A stretch of DNA of 64,000 nt from Aedes albopictus (Eukaryota; Arthropoda; Insecta; Diptera; Culicidae), in NCBI RefSeq assembly GCF_035046485.1, contig NC_085137.1, forward strand, positions 41,533,155 to 41,597,154, given 5' to 3'. The position numbers and the translations under genes are program-made. Each line of letters starts with the position of its first letter. Position 1 is the first letter of the stretch. The notes below the pieces were generated by a model that saw nothing but the letters and a program-made list of their open reading frames with translations, made no database searches and had not been told where the DNA came from. This document shows, in pieces, positions 44,723-54,759 of the stretch.

Positions 44723-45350
44723 ATTAGCAGTACAGAATGAACGATTTTAACCGGATGTATTCCAATACATAATGTAAACAATTATTTATTATTGCTTTAT
44801 TCGTCTGTGGCATTCATTCGGAATTCATTTTGTTCACTCAGCGTTTGGCAAAGAAACCGAACATGCAATGAAAGTGAAGAGGATGTTGCGTAACTTAAGG
44901 AACAGATAGTGTGTGGCAGAGAAACGCAAAAATTGAGCGAGTGTTTCCCATGCCTGATCGAACTGGTCCCGATTCATCCCTGAAGTGTGTTAATGAGTGT
45001 TGCCATATTTAGGAGAAATTTGCATCACCATCCATTCGAATTCTTCTACAATTCTGAAAAGAATATTCATCCACTATTGAATGTCCGTGCTCTGTGTCCT
45101 TCGGGGGCTCGGTCCGTCTGTCAGCCAGGAAACTCAGTCGGAGAAATTATGACAAAAGCTTCTGTTGTTTCCCCACGGAGAATTATAATCCTTCCGCTGC
45201 TGGCGCTTGGTAACAACAAAAGGGGCGAGAGGGCTACTAGTCATCTTATTGTTTTTTGTTGAATCATTTTCTGCCGCGGCCGAGGCTCCTGTTGCCGTCG
45301 CGGGACAGAAACACGGAAATATGGGAACAGAATGAAGTTATGAATTTATT
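44723..45350. other. no repeat recognised; complex sequence
   Basis: Contains a GC-rich patch around 45270-45305 (CTGCCGCGGCCGAGGC). A 91-codon plus frame (44987-45262) has no recognisable domain. Possibly single-copy DNA. Confidence 0.35.
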
Positions 45351-47612
45351 ATCACGGTGTGTTGTGTAGAACAACTTTATAATGAAAAAATAAGTAAGTC
45401 TGAAATTTTGCCCAATGATACTTTGAGCCATTCCCTTCAATTTGCTGGGTCGGTGGAAATCATCCATCGGGGGGTCTAGAACAAAAATTTTTTTTGTAGG
45501 TTTTTCATGCAAAAATTGTTAAAAGCGCATATTGTTAATTATTGCATGTCCTACAAATAGTCACAACTGTTTTGTCTTTGAAGATAGAACCATAAAAATT
45601 TCAGGCGTTTCGAAGTAGTATGCCTAGATGACTGTGTGAAAATTTCATTGGAATATGTTGAATGGTTTTCAAATAACACCAAAACTATCAAACGCATTCT
45701 AAGATACTAAGCTTACTAGCAAAAGTCCAACAATATATCTATATATTTTTTATATAATAATACATGAAAAATATTTAATTCTAAGCAGCTTGAGTCATTA
45801 TGATGGCGGTACTACTGTGAAAACTTGTTTTTCAAATGATGAACAGATACATAGTCAAATACAGAAAAGGAAAACACACACACTGCCATTATGTAGCTTT
45901 TCAATAAAGTATTAATTATTTCTTGAAGAGCGTGGTTTTGCGTATATGTACATGTTCACAAGTACAAGTATGCCTCTATTACGAATCCTATAATAAACAC
46001 AATTATCATGATTGCTGAGCATGTTGGCCTTCCCCAAAAAATATTTAAATGTTAATTGGTAAGCCAAGAAAAGCACTCGAGGATTGGGAAATATCTCTGT
46101 TTTGAAGAAAAAGTACAGAAACTAAATAATTTTGAAACTAATGTTTACAAGCTCAAAATTGAATAGTATTTCACCTTAGTCAAACAATAAAAACAAATTC
46201 AACCTGTTAAAGACCTCATAATATCATTGAAGTTGTGGGTATGAGTCTACATTAAACACTGTCTTGATTGAAGAATACAATAACGAGAACTGAATTCAAA
46301 ACAGAATTCAGTTGGGCAATATTCGATCAAGGGCAACTTTACGGTACTAAACATAGTTTCCGGATTATTCCACGATATTTGACATAGCTGTTAGACCTAA
46401 ACTTATGTTTGTCTTTGAATTTAATAGCAGTATGATGCTTATTGCTTATGCCACTATTCATTAACAAATATTTGATAATAAGTACTGAAAGAATAGTTGA
46501 AAGAACGGAATACTTATTGAAAATGTTTCCACATTAAGCATGAAAAAAGGATTTTCAGCATATAGCCTAGGAAAAACATTTTGATAACAATGACTTAAGT
46601 AGTCTAATCGATTTGTATATGATGTTCAAAAAAATATTTTCTGTGTAATTTGAAACCTCCAAGCATGAGGAAGAGTGATTGATCATTGTTATGGCGTTGT
46701 TTACTAGTAGAATATTTTCAACATAAAACTATATTTTTCGAAAAAATAACAAACAGTTTTTTTTGTAATCCAAATTATTGGGCCACGCTCTCGTAAAGCT
46801 TTTCGCTTGCAATTAGATATTTAGATAAGACCTTAATTATTAAAAAATTGAAAAAATAAACATGTATACGCAAAACCTCGCTCTTGAAAAACATAATTAA
46901 TACTTTAGTGAAAAGCTACATAATGGCAGTGTATGTGTTATCCTTTCATGTATTTGACTATGTATTTGTACACAAATTACGTAACGCTAAAATCAGCGAT
47001 TTCAGACTCCCCCCCTCCCCCATGTAACGCTTTTTGTATGAAAACCAAAAATATTTTGTATGGCTCGTAACGCTAAGCTAGACTCCCCCCCCTCCCCCTA
47101 TAGCGTTACGTAATTTGTGTACGATGCCTCATTTGAAAAACAAGTTTTCACAGTACCGCAATCATAATGACTCAAGCTGCTTAGAATTAAATATTTTTCA
47201 TATATTATTATATAAAAAATATATAGATATATTGTTGGACTTTTGCTACTAAGCTTAGTATTTTAGAATGCGTTTGATAGTTTTGGTATTATTTGAAAAC
47301 CATTCAACATATTTCAATGAAATTTTCACGCAGTCATCTACGCATACTACTTCGAAACGCCTGAAATTTTTATGGTTCTATCTTCAAAGACAAAAAAGTT
47401 GTGACTATTTGTAGGAGATGCAATAATTTAAAATATGCGCTTTTAACAGTTTTTGCATAAAAAACCTTCAAAAAAAATTTTTGTTCTAGACCCCCCGATG
47501 GATGTTTTCCTCCGACCCAGCAAATTGAAGGGAATGGCCCAAAGTATCATTGGGCAAAATTTCAGACTTACTTATTTTTTTGTTTTAAAGTTGCTCTATA
47601 AACACACCGTGA
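45351..47612. mobile_element. 2.3-kb fold-back element with arms of about 620 bp
   Basis: Ends ATCACGGTGTGTT and AACACACCGTGAT. The arms are highly similar, sharing for example TGCCCAATGATACTTTGAGC, TTTTTATATAATAATA and AAAGCTACATAATGGCAGTG. The central 900 bp (about 45970-46860) is not mirrored and has no meaningful ORF. The right arm carries a nested MITE (46968-47122) absent from the left arm. Target duplication is unclear. Confidence 0.75.
46968..47122. mobile_element. C-rich palindromic MITE (ACACAAATTACGTAACGC ends)
   Basis: The ends TACACAAATTACGTAACGCT and its inverse enclose two C-tracts (CCCCCCCTCCCCC type) in direct orientation. It is absent from the matching position in the left arm of the surrounding fold-back, which confirms insertion. 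Its architecture resembles 49729-49904 but the ends differ. Confidence 0.7.
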
Positions 47613-47633
47613 TTATATCTGCTGTTACGTTAA

Positions 47634-47834
47634 GGTGAATATAGAACGAAGCCACACCTTGTATTTTCGAAAGCACAAATCTGAGGAACCAAACATCGCA
47701 CCGAGCTGAAAAGTTGATCGATTGGTCACCCGTTGGTGGTGACCAATCGATCAACTTTTCAGCTTCGTGCGATACTTGGTTTTTCAGATTTGTGCATTTA
47801 AAAATTCAAGGTGTGGCTTCGTTATATATTCACC
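47634..47834. mobile_element. TTAA-flanked fold-back MITE (GGTGAATATAGAACG), copy 2
   Basis: TTAA at 47630-47633 and 47835-47838. Same ends and hairpin as 43729-43928, almost the same length (201 and 200 bp), with scattered differences. Confidence 0.8.
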
Positions 47835-47838
47835 TTAA

Positions 47839-48202
47839 GCTGCGAAAGGATTTCCCAGAACAACGGTTCGAGGTTGAGTGCTGTAGTTGAATTAAAATAT
47901 CTTATTTAGGGCTATGGTTTCGATGTCGAATGTTTTCGGGTTTGTGAGGTAAAAAAATATTCAGTTCGACTTCACCACGGACTCAGTCGTTAAGGATCGT
48001 CCATAAGTCTAGCTATAAATTCACACTTCGAAGTTTAGCGTAAATTCAGTATCAGTTCTGTTCCAATTTTGTTAATTTTCAGTTATCTTTTAATTTAGTT
48101 ACAGTTGAAGTTAGTTTACTCTTAGTTCGCTTCAAGATCAATTTCAGTGCAGATTTTTTTTTGAGTTCAGTTCACTTTCAATTCAGTTTCAAGTAGCGTT
48201 CA
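47839..48202 (+). repeat. degenerate TTCAGTTC simple-sequence region, left part
   Basis: From about 48040 on, many variants of TTCAGTTCACTTTCA with irregular spacing. The same texture resumes at 48606-48819 and 51452-51780, so one old region was split by the insertions 48203-48605 and 48820-51451. Confidence 0.55.
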
Positions 48203-48605
48203 CAGGGATGTTTTCGATCACCTGACAATCGTTTGACTCATTTGTCCATAACTAAGTTCAGAAACCTAATATTGAAATGTGATGTTCGGCAAAGTTGTAG
48301 ATTAGTGTTTTTCCTACAATTATCACCAAGGACGCCATATTCTAACTCTTATATATACGGCGCTTGAGCGCTAGTATCACCTACTCATACTAAACGATCG
48401 AAAAATCCGATCGTTTAGTATGAGTAGGTGGTACTAACGCTTTTACGCGATAAATATTAGAGTTAGAATATGGCGTCCTTGGTGATAATTGTAGGAAAAA
48501 CACTAATCTACAACTTTGCCGAACATCACATTTCAATCTTAGGTTCCTGAACTGAGCTATGGACAAATGAGTCAAACGATTGCCAGGTGATCGAAAACAT
48601 CCTTG
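48203..48605. mobile_element. hAT-type fold-back MITE (CAGGGATGTTTTCG ends)
   Basis: Left end CAGGGATGTTTTCGATCACC, right end inverse with one difference (CATCCTTG). GCGTTCA repeats directly outside both ends, fitting a 7-8 bp duplication. Mirrored arms of about 190 bp (GGCGTCCTTGGTGATAATTG) meet at the hairpin CTAAACGATCGAAAAATCCG / GATCGTTTAG. Confidence 0.75.
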
Positions 48606-48819
48606 GCGTTCAGTTCACTTCGGTTTACCTTCATTTCGTATTTAGCTCTCGTTCAAATCACTTTCAGTTAACTATAAGTTCATTTTTATTTCAGTTTCAG
48701 TTCTTTTTTATTTATTTTTTTTCAATCTACTTTCATTTCACGTTCAGTTTGATTTCAATTCATTTTCAGCTAGTTCAGCCCTTTCATTTCCTCCTTAGTT
48801 GGTTGCAATCAGTGTTGCG
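48606..48819 (+). repeat. degenerate TTCAGTTC simple-sequence region, middle part
   Basis: Continuation of the TTCAGTT/TTTCAGTT texture between two insertions. It ends with the 8-bp target GTTGCAAT. Confidence 0.55.
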
Positions 48820-49292
48820 AAATGAGCGAGTACTCACACATCTAGTCAAACTCACTCATGAGTATGAGCAGTACACCTTAAACTCACCGTGAGTATTACT
48901 CACATTTGAGTAAGCGCTGTACAACTCACACTCACTCGTGAGTATTGACGTGCACATACTCACTCACGAGTATGCTTTACTCATATTCATACGGTAATCT
49001 AAAATTTATCTTAAGGCTTGGAATCCTATCAAACCTTGTATCAAACATTAAAATGGTATGTTTTATTGGGACGAATGTATTGAATCAGTAGACAAGGTTG
49101 CTTGTCAATAATTCTATTGTTATTTTTTTTTTATTCTAGTGAGTTGTAACTTACTGCTAGTTCTAAGCGCTCCGTTAAGGGCGGTCCTGAAGAGATCCCC
49201 TTTGAGCCCAACATCTCAACAAGAGGGCTTTTGTTTGAACTTAAACCTCTTGTAGACAGAATCAATCCCCTGAAATGGCTGTTATCCACATA

Positions 49293-49555
49293 TTCTTCTT
49301 CTTCTTTATGGCTCTACGTCCCCACTGGGACTTGGCCTGCCTCTCTCCAACTTAGTGTTCTTTTGAGCACTTCCACAGTTATTAATTGGAGGGCATTCTT
49401 TGCCAGCCATTGCATGAATTAGTATATTGTGAGGCAAGCACAATAATACACTATGCCCAGGGAGTCGAGAAAATTTTCCCGACCGGAACGGGAATCGAAC
49501 CCGCCGTCTCCGGGTTGGCGATCCATAGCCTCAACCACTAGGCTAACGGAGACCC
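49293..49555 (-). mobile_element. Feilai SINE, near full length
   Basis: On minus: tRNA-like head GGTCTCCGTTAGCCTAGTGG, B-box GGTTCGATTCC, body with CTCCCTGGGCATAGTG, AATTAATAACTGTGGAAGTG and AAGTCCCAGTGGGGACGTAG, then an (AAG)n tail. It contains the whole of the truncated copy at 17405-17594. Internal A and B boxes would recruit Pol III. Confidence 0.85.
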
Positions 49556-49728
49556 CACATATAACTGACGTGAAGCCAAAAATTTGGTGCAGGACGTGGT
49601 GTGATTTGTGCGAAAACAGTGATTTTTTTCTGTTAGTGCAGGCGTGACATTCACATATAATTAAGTTCAGCGTTGTTTTAAATGGACGAAATGTATTTTT
49701 ATACTTGTGCGTCTTGTAAATTTAACAA

Positions 49729-49904
49729 AGGGGCTGTTTATAAACCACGTAGACCAAATTTTGGTCATTACGGACGCCCCCTCCCCCTCGTAGACTTTCG
49801 TTCATACAAAAATTTTAAAATTTGTATGGAGCGTAGACTTTGGCCAGACCCCCCTCCCCCCACCCCCCTCCCCCAAAAAGTCTACGTGGTTTATGAACGG
49901 CCCC
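49729..49904. mobile_element. C-rich palindromic MITE (CATAAACTACGTAG family), copy 3
   Basis: The best-preserved family member: GGGGCTGTTTATAAACCACG and its inverse at the ends, with CGTAGACTTTCGTTCATAC and GCGTAGACTTTGGCC inside. Between about 49848 and 49875 four C-runs of five or more lie within about 30 bp. AAAG on both sides may be the target duplication. Confidence 0.7.
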
Positions 49905-51234
49905 CAAAGAACACTAAACGCATTGAACAAATGTGTAAACGATCGTTTCTCAAATGCACGACGAAGTTCGCTTTCGCACGTAGCAGATTGAAAGGCAAGC
50001 TGAATTTCGCAAACCTGTAACCGTGATACCCCACCAAAGGCGGCGGCTTCAAGAACTAACGTTTTCTTCAGGGGGTTGGCAGAGATAGCAATTAAAAAAG
50101 TAATTTTACGGAATCGTGTGGTATGCTCGATTGGTAGCCGATTTGATAGTTCGATAGCAGCAGACTAGCATTTAATGACCTGATGTAGAGGTGCATATAG
50201 TGCTGAATTAATGCCATTTTAGCTGCTTATTGGTTACCTGGGTGTGATTACTGACCATTTTAAGTTGTTATTTGCTCGGCAGTTTTTTTTCTTTTTAGGT
50301 CCGAGGCTCATATAATTAGGGTGGTTCATCTTTATATATAAAAAAAAAAACTAAGACTTGAAAAAGCTCATGGGATTCCTTCAGAATTTGTTGACAAAAG
50401 GACCCATAAGTTCCATTAAAGTTTTGTTTCAATTCTATCAAGTCTAAGCACTTTTTTATGAAACATCCAGCAATTTGTGCAGATAGGGCTCTAGCAAAAA
50501 ATTGCTTAAAAATCAACAATTTGTTTTGCTGGTTTTTGCTTTGCTGGATGCGTTTAGTGTGTAAGTTTCATGTTCGAAAGTAGAGCACTCAAGTAAATTT
50601 ACTAATTTTTGTAAATTTTAAATTACAAACTGATCAAGTATTTAGTATGAGGAAAAACGTTACTTTTCCTTACGGACTAATATGTAAAACGGACTATTTT
50701 TCCGCGCAGAAAAACTACAGCTCTTTTAGATTTACAAGGGAGGCGTTACCAGTGTAAAACTTTTTTCCTTACTTGCCTGCACAAGTAATTTTGAAGCGAA
50801 ACCATTATTTGGCCATTACATGCCCTATCTTTTTGCACAGTAATAGAAACTAGCCATATGGGAAAAAACGATCAAATGTATGCAGAAAAGAAAAGTTTTA
50901 AATGTTTGGACCTAGGAGATGCTGTAATTAACCCTACCATTTTTTATTTGAAGGTAGGTGAATATATGCCAAACATCTTTATTGAATACCGTAAAGTGAC
51001 CAGACGTATGCGAAAAAAGTTATACCCTTAACAAAGTGTGGCGTGATATAGAGATTTCCTAATTGATGATATTACTTTGCATGCGTAGGTAAACAATAAG
51101 AGTTTTTAGCCTATGGTGCCAAAGCAGATCCACCTTTCCTCGAAAACTGTGCCTAGTATATAAATAATCACCATTGCAGTACAGAACAAACAAAAACATC
51201 ATTTCAAACCAACAAAAATAACTTACTCACTAAA

Positions 51235-51385
51235 CTCACCGTGAGTAAAATGAGTAACTCACGCGTGAGTAATGACGTCATACTCTCGCGTGAGTATTAC
51301 TCACTTGTGAGTAATACTCACGCGAGAGTATGACGTCATTACTCACGCGTGAGTATACTTATACGCGAGTAACTCACAGCGTGAG
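51235..51385. repeat. near-perfect GAGTA palindrome with two TGACGTCA sites
   Basis: Arms ACTCACGCGTGAGTAATGAC and the following 28 bases mirror each other around CACTTGTG near 51309. TGACGTCA (CRE/ATF-type octamer) occurs once in each arm. It is part of the right subterminal region of the 48820-51451 element. Confidence 0.7.
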
Positions 51386-51451
51386 CATTACTCACAAATG
51401 AGTAAGGTGAGTGAGTATTTTTTACTCGTGAGCATGAGTTTCGCAACACTG

Positions 51452-51780
51452 GTTGCAATGAGGTTCTCGAGGTTGAATTTCCATAACCACAACTTTCAGC
51501 TTACTTTCAGATCATTTTTAGCTCTCTCTCTCTCTCTTAGTTCATTTTTAGCTTACTTTCAACTCGCTCTCAGTTCTCATTCAGCTCACTTTTAGTGTAT
51601 TTTTTTTTTTTATCTTACAGTTCATTTTCTGTTCATATTCGGTTTACATACATTCTACTTTCAGCTCACTTTCAAATCGTTTTCATGCCACTTTCAATTT
51701 TGAGTAGTTTAGTTTCAGACCAGCATCAGTTCAGCCCTTTTGTTTCGCAATCGATTTTCTCTAGATTGAATTTTCATAAC
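51452..51780 (+). repeat. degenerate TTCAGTTC simple-sequence region, right part
   Basis: Continues the texture interrupted at 48819, with TTTCAGCTCACTTTCA variants and a CTCTCTCTCTCTC run near 51525. Confidence 0.55.
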
Positions 51781-52757
51781 CGCAAACCAGTATAATCAAG
51801 CCCTTGTTTCGCAATTACATAAATTTCCAACTTCTATGAAGCCACACTCCAACAACCGACTAGCAATTTTCCGCTCGACGTTTCCAATATCCCTTTTGGT
51901 GAGAAGGAGGAGGCGGAACTGCTCAGCAGCTCATCCGTTCTGGCGCTTGTGCAATGTCGCACAAGCTATCGTTTTCCCAGAATCAATTCATGCAAATTTT
52001 CTTGGGAGAACACTTACACAAATGCGGCTTGCTCGTGCTACAACATGGCTAACATCAACAAAAGCGCCACTTCTGCGCCATCATAAGCCAAAGCCAGCTT
52101 TAGTTCGCTTCGCAACCACCCAATGCCGCCGCCACCCCCAATCCATAGCGCAATATATCACACAGGTGTCTGGCATATGCCTAAAGTGTAAACGGTTTTT
52201 CCTCATCCCAGACCGACCGCTCTCTTCGATCCTTGGCAGCAGCAGCAGCAGCAGCAGCACCTCTTGACAATACCTCACCCCCTCTCCACCAAACTCGACT
52301 TCGTGGTGTTTCCACGAAGGGCCTGGGAAAATCCTGACTGAACCCTTGTGCATGCATATCCGTCAAGGATTCCCTCTTGGTATCACTTCTTGTGGGTGTA
52401 TTATTGGATTGGATTGGGAGCCTCGCAAGAGCACAGCACGTGAAGAAAGCGCGCACCATTTGCCATGAATAGCGAAAGAACGAGTCGAACATCGTTCGAA
52501 TAAGTTCAAAAGCATTTGTTTTTCTACGTTTCAATTCCCCGACATCCCCGTGAATGTGAGAATGGGTTCAGTCGGAAAGCTGAGAGGTTTTATTTTGCTA
52601 GCGTTAGTACAGGTTCTTGAGAAGTCATTCAAGGGCGCGGTTCTCTTTGAACTCTAGGAGTGAGTAATGAACAAGGGAGTCTACCGTGTTGTCAATGTCG
52701 CTCGAGTACTAGATAAGGCCTTTATGCTTTATGAAGTTGTTTTTTCAATAGAATTTC
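51781..52757. other. complex, G+C-richer sequence with a CAG microsatellite
   Basis: No repeat from elsewhere matches. A 143-codon plus frame (51836-52267) and minus frames overlap. Their composition reflects CAG/CCA triplets and I see no domain. An (AGC)n tract of about eight units lies at 52236-52259. Possibly single-copy host DNA. Confidence 0.35.
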
Positions 52758-52779
52758 ATGTTTAAACTCATAACAGGAA

Positions 52780-52970
52780 TACCCAGAGAAGCTCCTAAAA
52801 GAATTACCGGGTTAACTTTTCAAGAAAATCTCGGAGGAACACCAGGAGGAATTTTTAGAGGGATTTCTGAAATTGTTCTTGGATTAGTTCCAGAAGAAAC
52901 TTATGAAGGCATTTCGAAATGTCTCCCGAAGAATTTCCCACAGGAAGTCATTCAGGTTCTCTTATAAAGA
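52780..52970 (+). repeat. 12-bp minisatellite fragment
   Basis: AGGAATACCCAGAGAAGCTC and further GGAGGAACACCAGGAGGAAT-like units, the same degenerate family as 30300-32930. Confidence 0.55.
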
Positions 52971-53520
52971 ATTACTTGAAGAACTCGCAATTCGCGAATG
53001 ACAAATCCTTATGAAAATATCCGTAGGAGGAATTTTCGTTAGGCCAATTATTCTGAATTTGCTCAATGATTGTTGTGAACTGCAATCATTTTCTTCTAAC
53101 ATTTTTATTACTTCAATATTAGGCCTGCACAAAAACTAAAATATTAATTTGCAGATATTACAGACTCCAGAAGTTTTCATGAAAACGCATTGGCGAAATT
53201 ACCTCAACTTCTTCCCCATAACTCCTTCAATTTTCTGCAATACTTTTTGCCATTCCATTTCTTTTGTATTGTGTTAATCCAAAAACGATAATCCAACAAT
53301 GGAATTTCTCTGATCGATTTGGAGCTTTTGATTTGAGTTTGCCACCAAGATTGAAGATTCGATGATGGATTATTCTGTTCGATTTGTAATGGTAGCTTAC
53401 GTACAGTTTTCGTTGTGTTCTTGATGTGTTGCCGTAGGTCTAGCCGAACCATCTTCAATGTCTTCTACAGGACAGACGAGTTTTTGTTGAATGTAAAATA
53501 TACGTTTAGAATACCTTATA
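52971..53520. other. no gene established
   Basis: AT-rich. A minus frame of 84 codons (53204-53458) is basic and Trp/Lys-rich but has no domain I recognise. It could be a decayed coding fragment. Confidence 0.35.
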
Positions 53521-53522
53521 TA

Positions 53523-54482
53523 CAGGGTGTTAGGTTCCTGAGTGCAAACTTTTTAAAGGGTGGTAGAGTACCATAAATGGAGAAAAAAATTGTTCTGCGC
53601 ATATGGTCAAATCTCAACCGTTACGTAGTTATTGAACTTCCCATGTTTTTGACTCTTATTGCCTTAACTGGCTATAACTTGAAAATGGTCAAACTTAATG
53701 AAGTTTTTTGACCCTTATTCGAAAGATTATTGAATTTTCTATCAAATGGCATGTTTGAATCGATCGGTTTATTTAATTGACTAAGTTTTCTAGAGCAAAA
53801 TAGCTAAAAATTTCGTGTTTTAATTTGTTTATGTAAATTATCTTTGAAACATGCGTAATAAATTGAAATTCTTTCTTTGGCAAAGTTGTGGCCCCTGTAC
53901 CACTCTACAATTCGTTCTTTGACGCCAAACTTCTAACTCTTATCGTTTTCTTGCAATTTTGATTTAAATGTGCGGCACAGTACGCAAAAAAAGTGCTTAC
54001 CATGAAGATTGCAAATTTATGATCTGAAATGCGACGTTTAAATCAAAATTGCAAGAAAACGAAAAGAGATAGAAGTATGATGTCAAAGAACGAATTGTAG
54101 AGTGGAATAGGGGCCACAACTTTGCCAAAGAAAGAACTTTAAATTATTACGCATTTTTCAAAGATAATTGACAAAAACAAATTTAAACACACAACTTTTA
54201 AGCTATTTTCTCTAGAAAACTTAGTTATTTGACTAAACCAATGGGTTAAAAGATGCCATTTGATAGAAAATTCAATAATCTTTCGAATAAGGGTAAAAAA
54301 ATTGCGATAAGTTTGACCATTTTAAAGTTATAGCCAGTTAAGGCAATGAGAGTCAAAAACATGGGGAGTTCAATAACTACGTAACGGTTGAGTTTTGACC
54401 ATATGCATAGAACAATTTTTTTCACCATTTATGGTCCTCTATCACCCTTTAAAAAGTTTGCACTCAGGAACCTAACACCCTG
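53523..54482. mobile_element. palindrome family A, copy 3 (960 bp)
   Basis: TA at 53521-53522 and 54483-54484. CAGGGTGTTAGGTTCCTGAG to CACCCTG, mirrored throughout. In the centre GTGCGGCACAGTACGCAAAA differs from copies 1 and 2 in orientation, so the hairpin loop has flipped or been rearranged. Confidence 0.8.
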
Positions 54483-54485
54483 TAT

Positions 54486-54702
54486 AACTTTTTAGAATCG
54501 GGTCTTTTTTGCACGGGTCTGGTTTTTGCTATAACTCAGTCAATTATGAACCAATTCTCATGAAACTTTTTGCACATGTAGGTACAATTAGTACTATCTG
54601 TGTACAAAAAATCGAGTCAATTGATTAAAAATTGACTGAGCTCCCATAATAGTGCCAAAGTATATCTCATGATATACAAAGTTTTATATATTCACCTTAA
54701 TT
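54486..54702. repeat. fragment of another palindromic repeat ending TTCACCTTAA
   Basis: Has a local mirrored pair (ACTCAGTCAATTATG against ATTGACTGAGCTCC) and ends ATATATTCACCTTAA, like the right ends of the TTAAGGTGAA MITEs. No matching left end was found. Confidence 0.35.
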
Positions 54703-54759
54703 TCATATTTCCCTTTCTGACTTCATTTTTTTTACAAATATGTATGGAAATTTGGGAAT

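Larger units (their letters stand above)
48820..51451. mobile_element. 2.6-kb hAT-type element with exact 8-bp duplication
   Basis: Ends CAGTGTTGCGAAATGAGCGA and the inverse CGCAACACTG. GTTGCAAT lies directly outside both (48812-48819, 51452-51459). Subterminal regions are full of GAGTA/TACTC words in both orientations. hAT elements are known for CA(G)-type ends and 8-bp duplications. No transposase is seen. The interior carries a Feilai SINE (49293-49555) and a C-rich MITE (49729-49904). The rest (about 49910-51230) shows no gene. Confidence 0.8.

Noticed and set aside
49682..50020. 112-codon plus frame.
   Set aside because: Most of it is the C-rich palindromic MITE at 49729-49904 read through.
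51836..52267. 143-codon plus frame as a gene.
   Set aside because: Ser/Arg/His-rich with a CAG microsatellite at its end. No signal for splicing or homology, and a minus frame of similar size overlaps.
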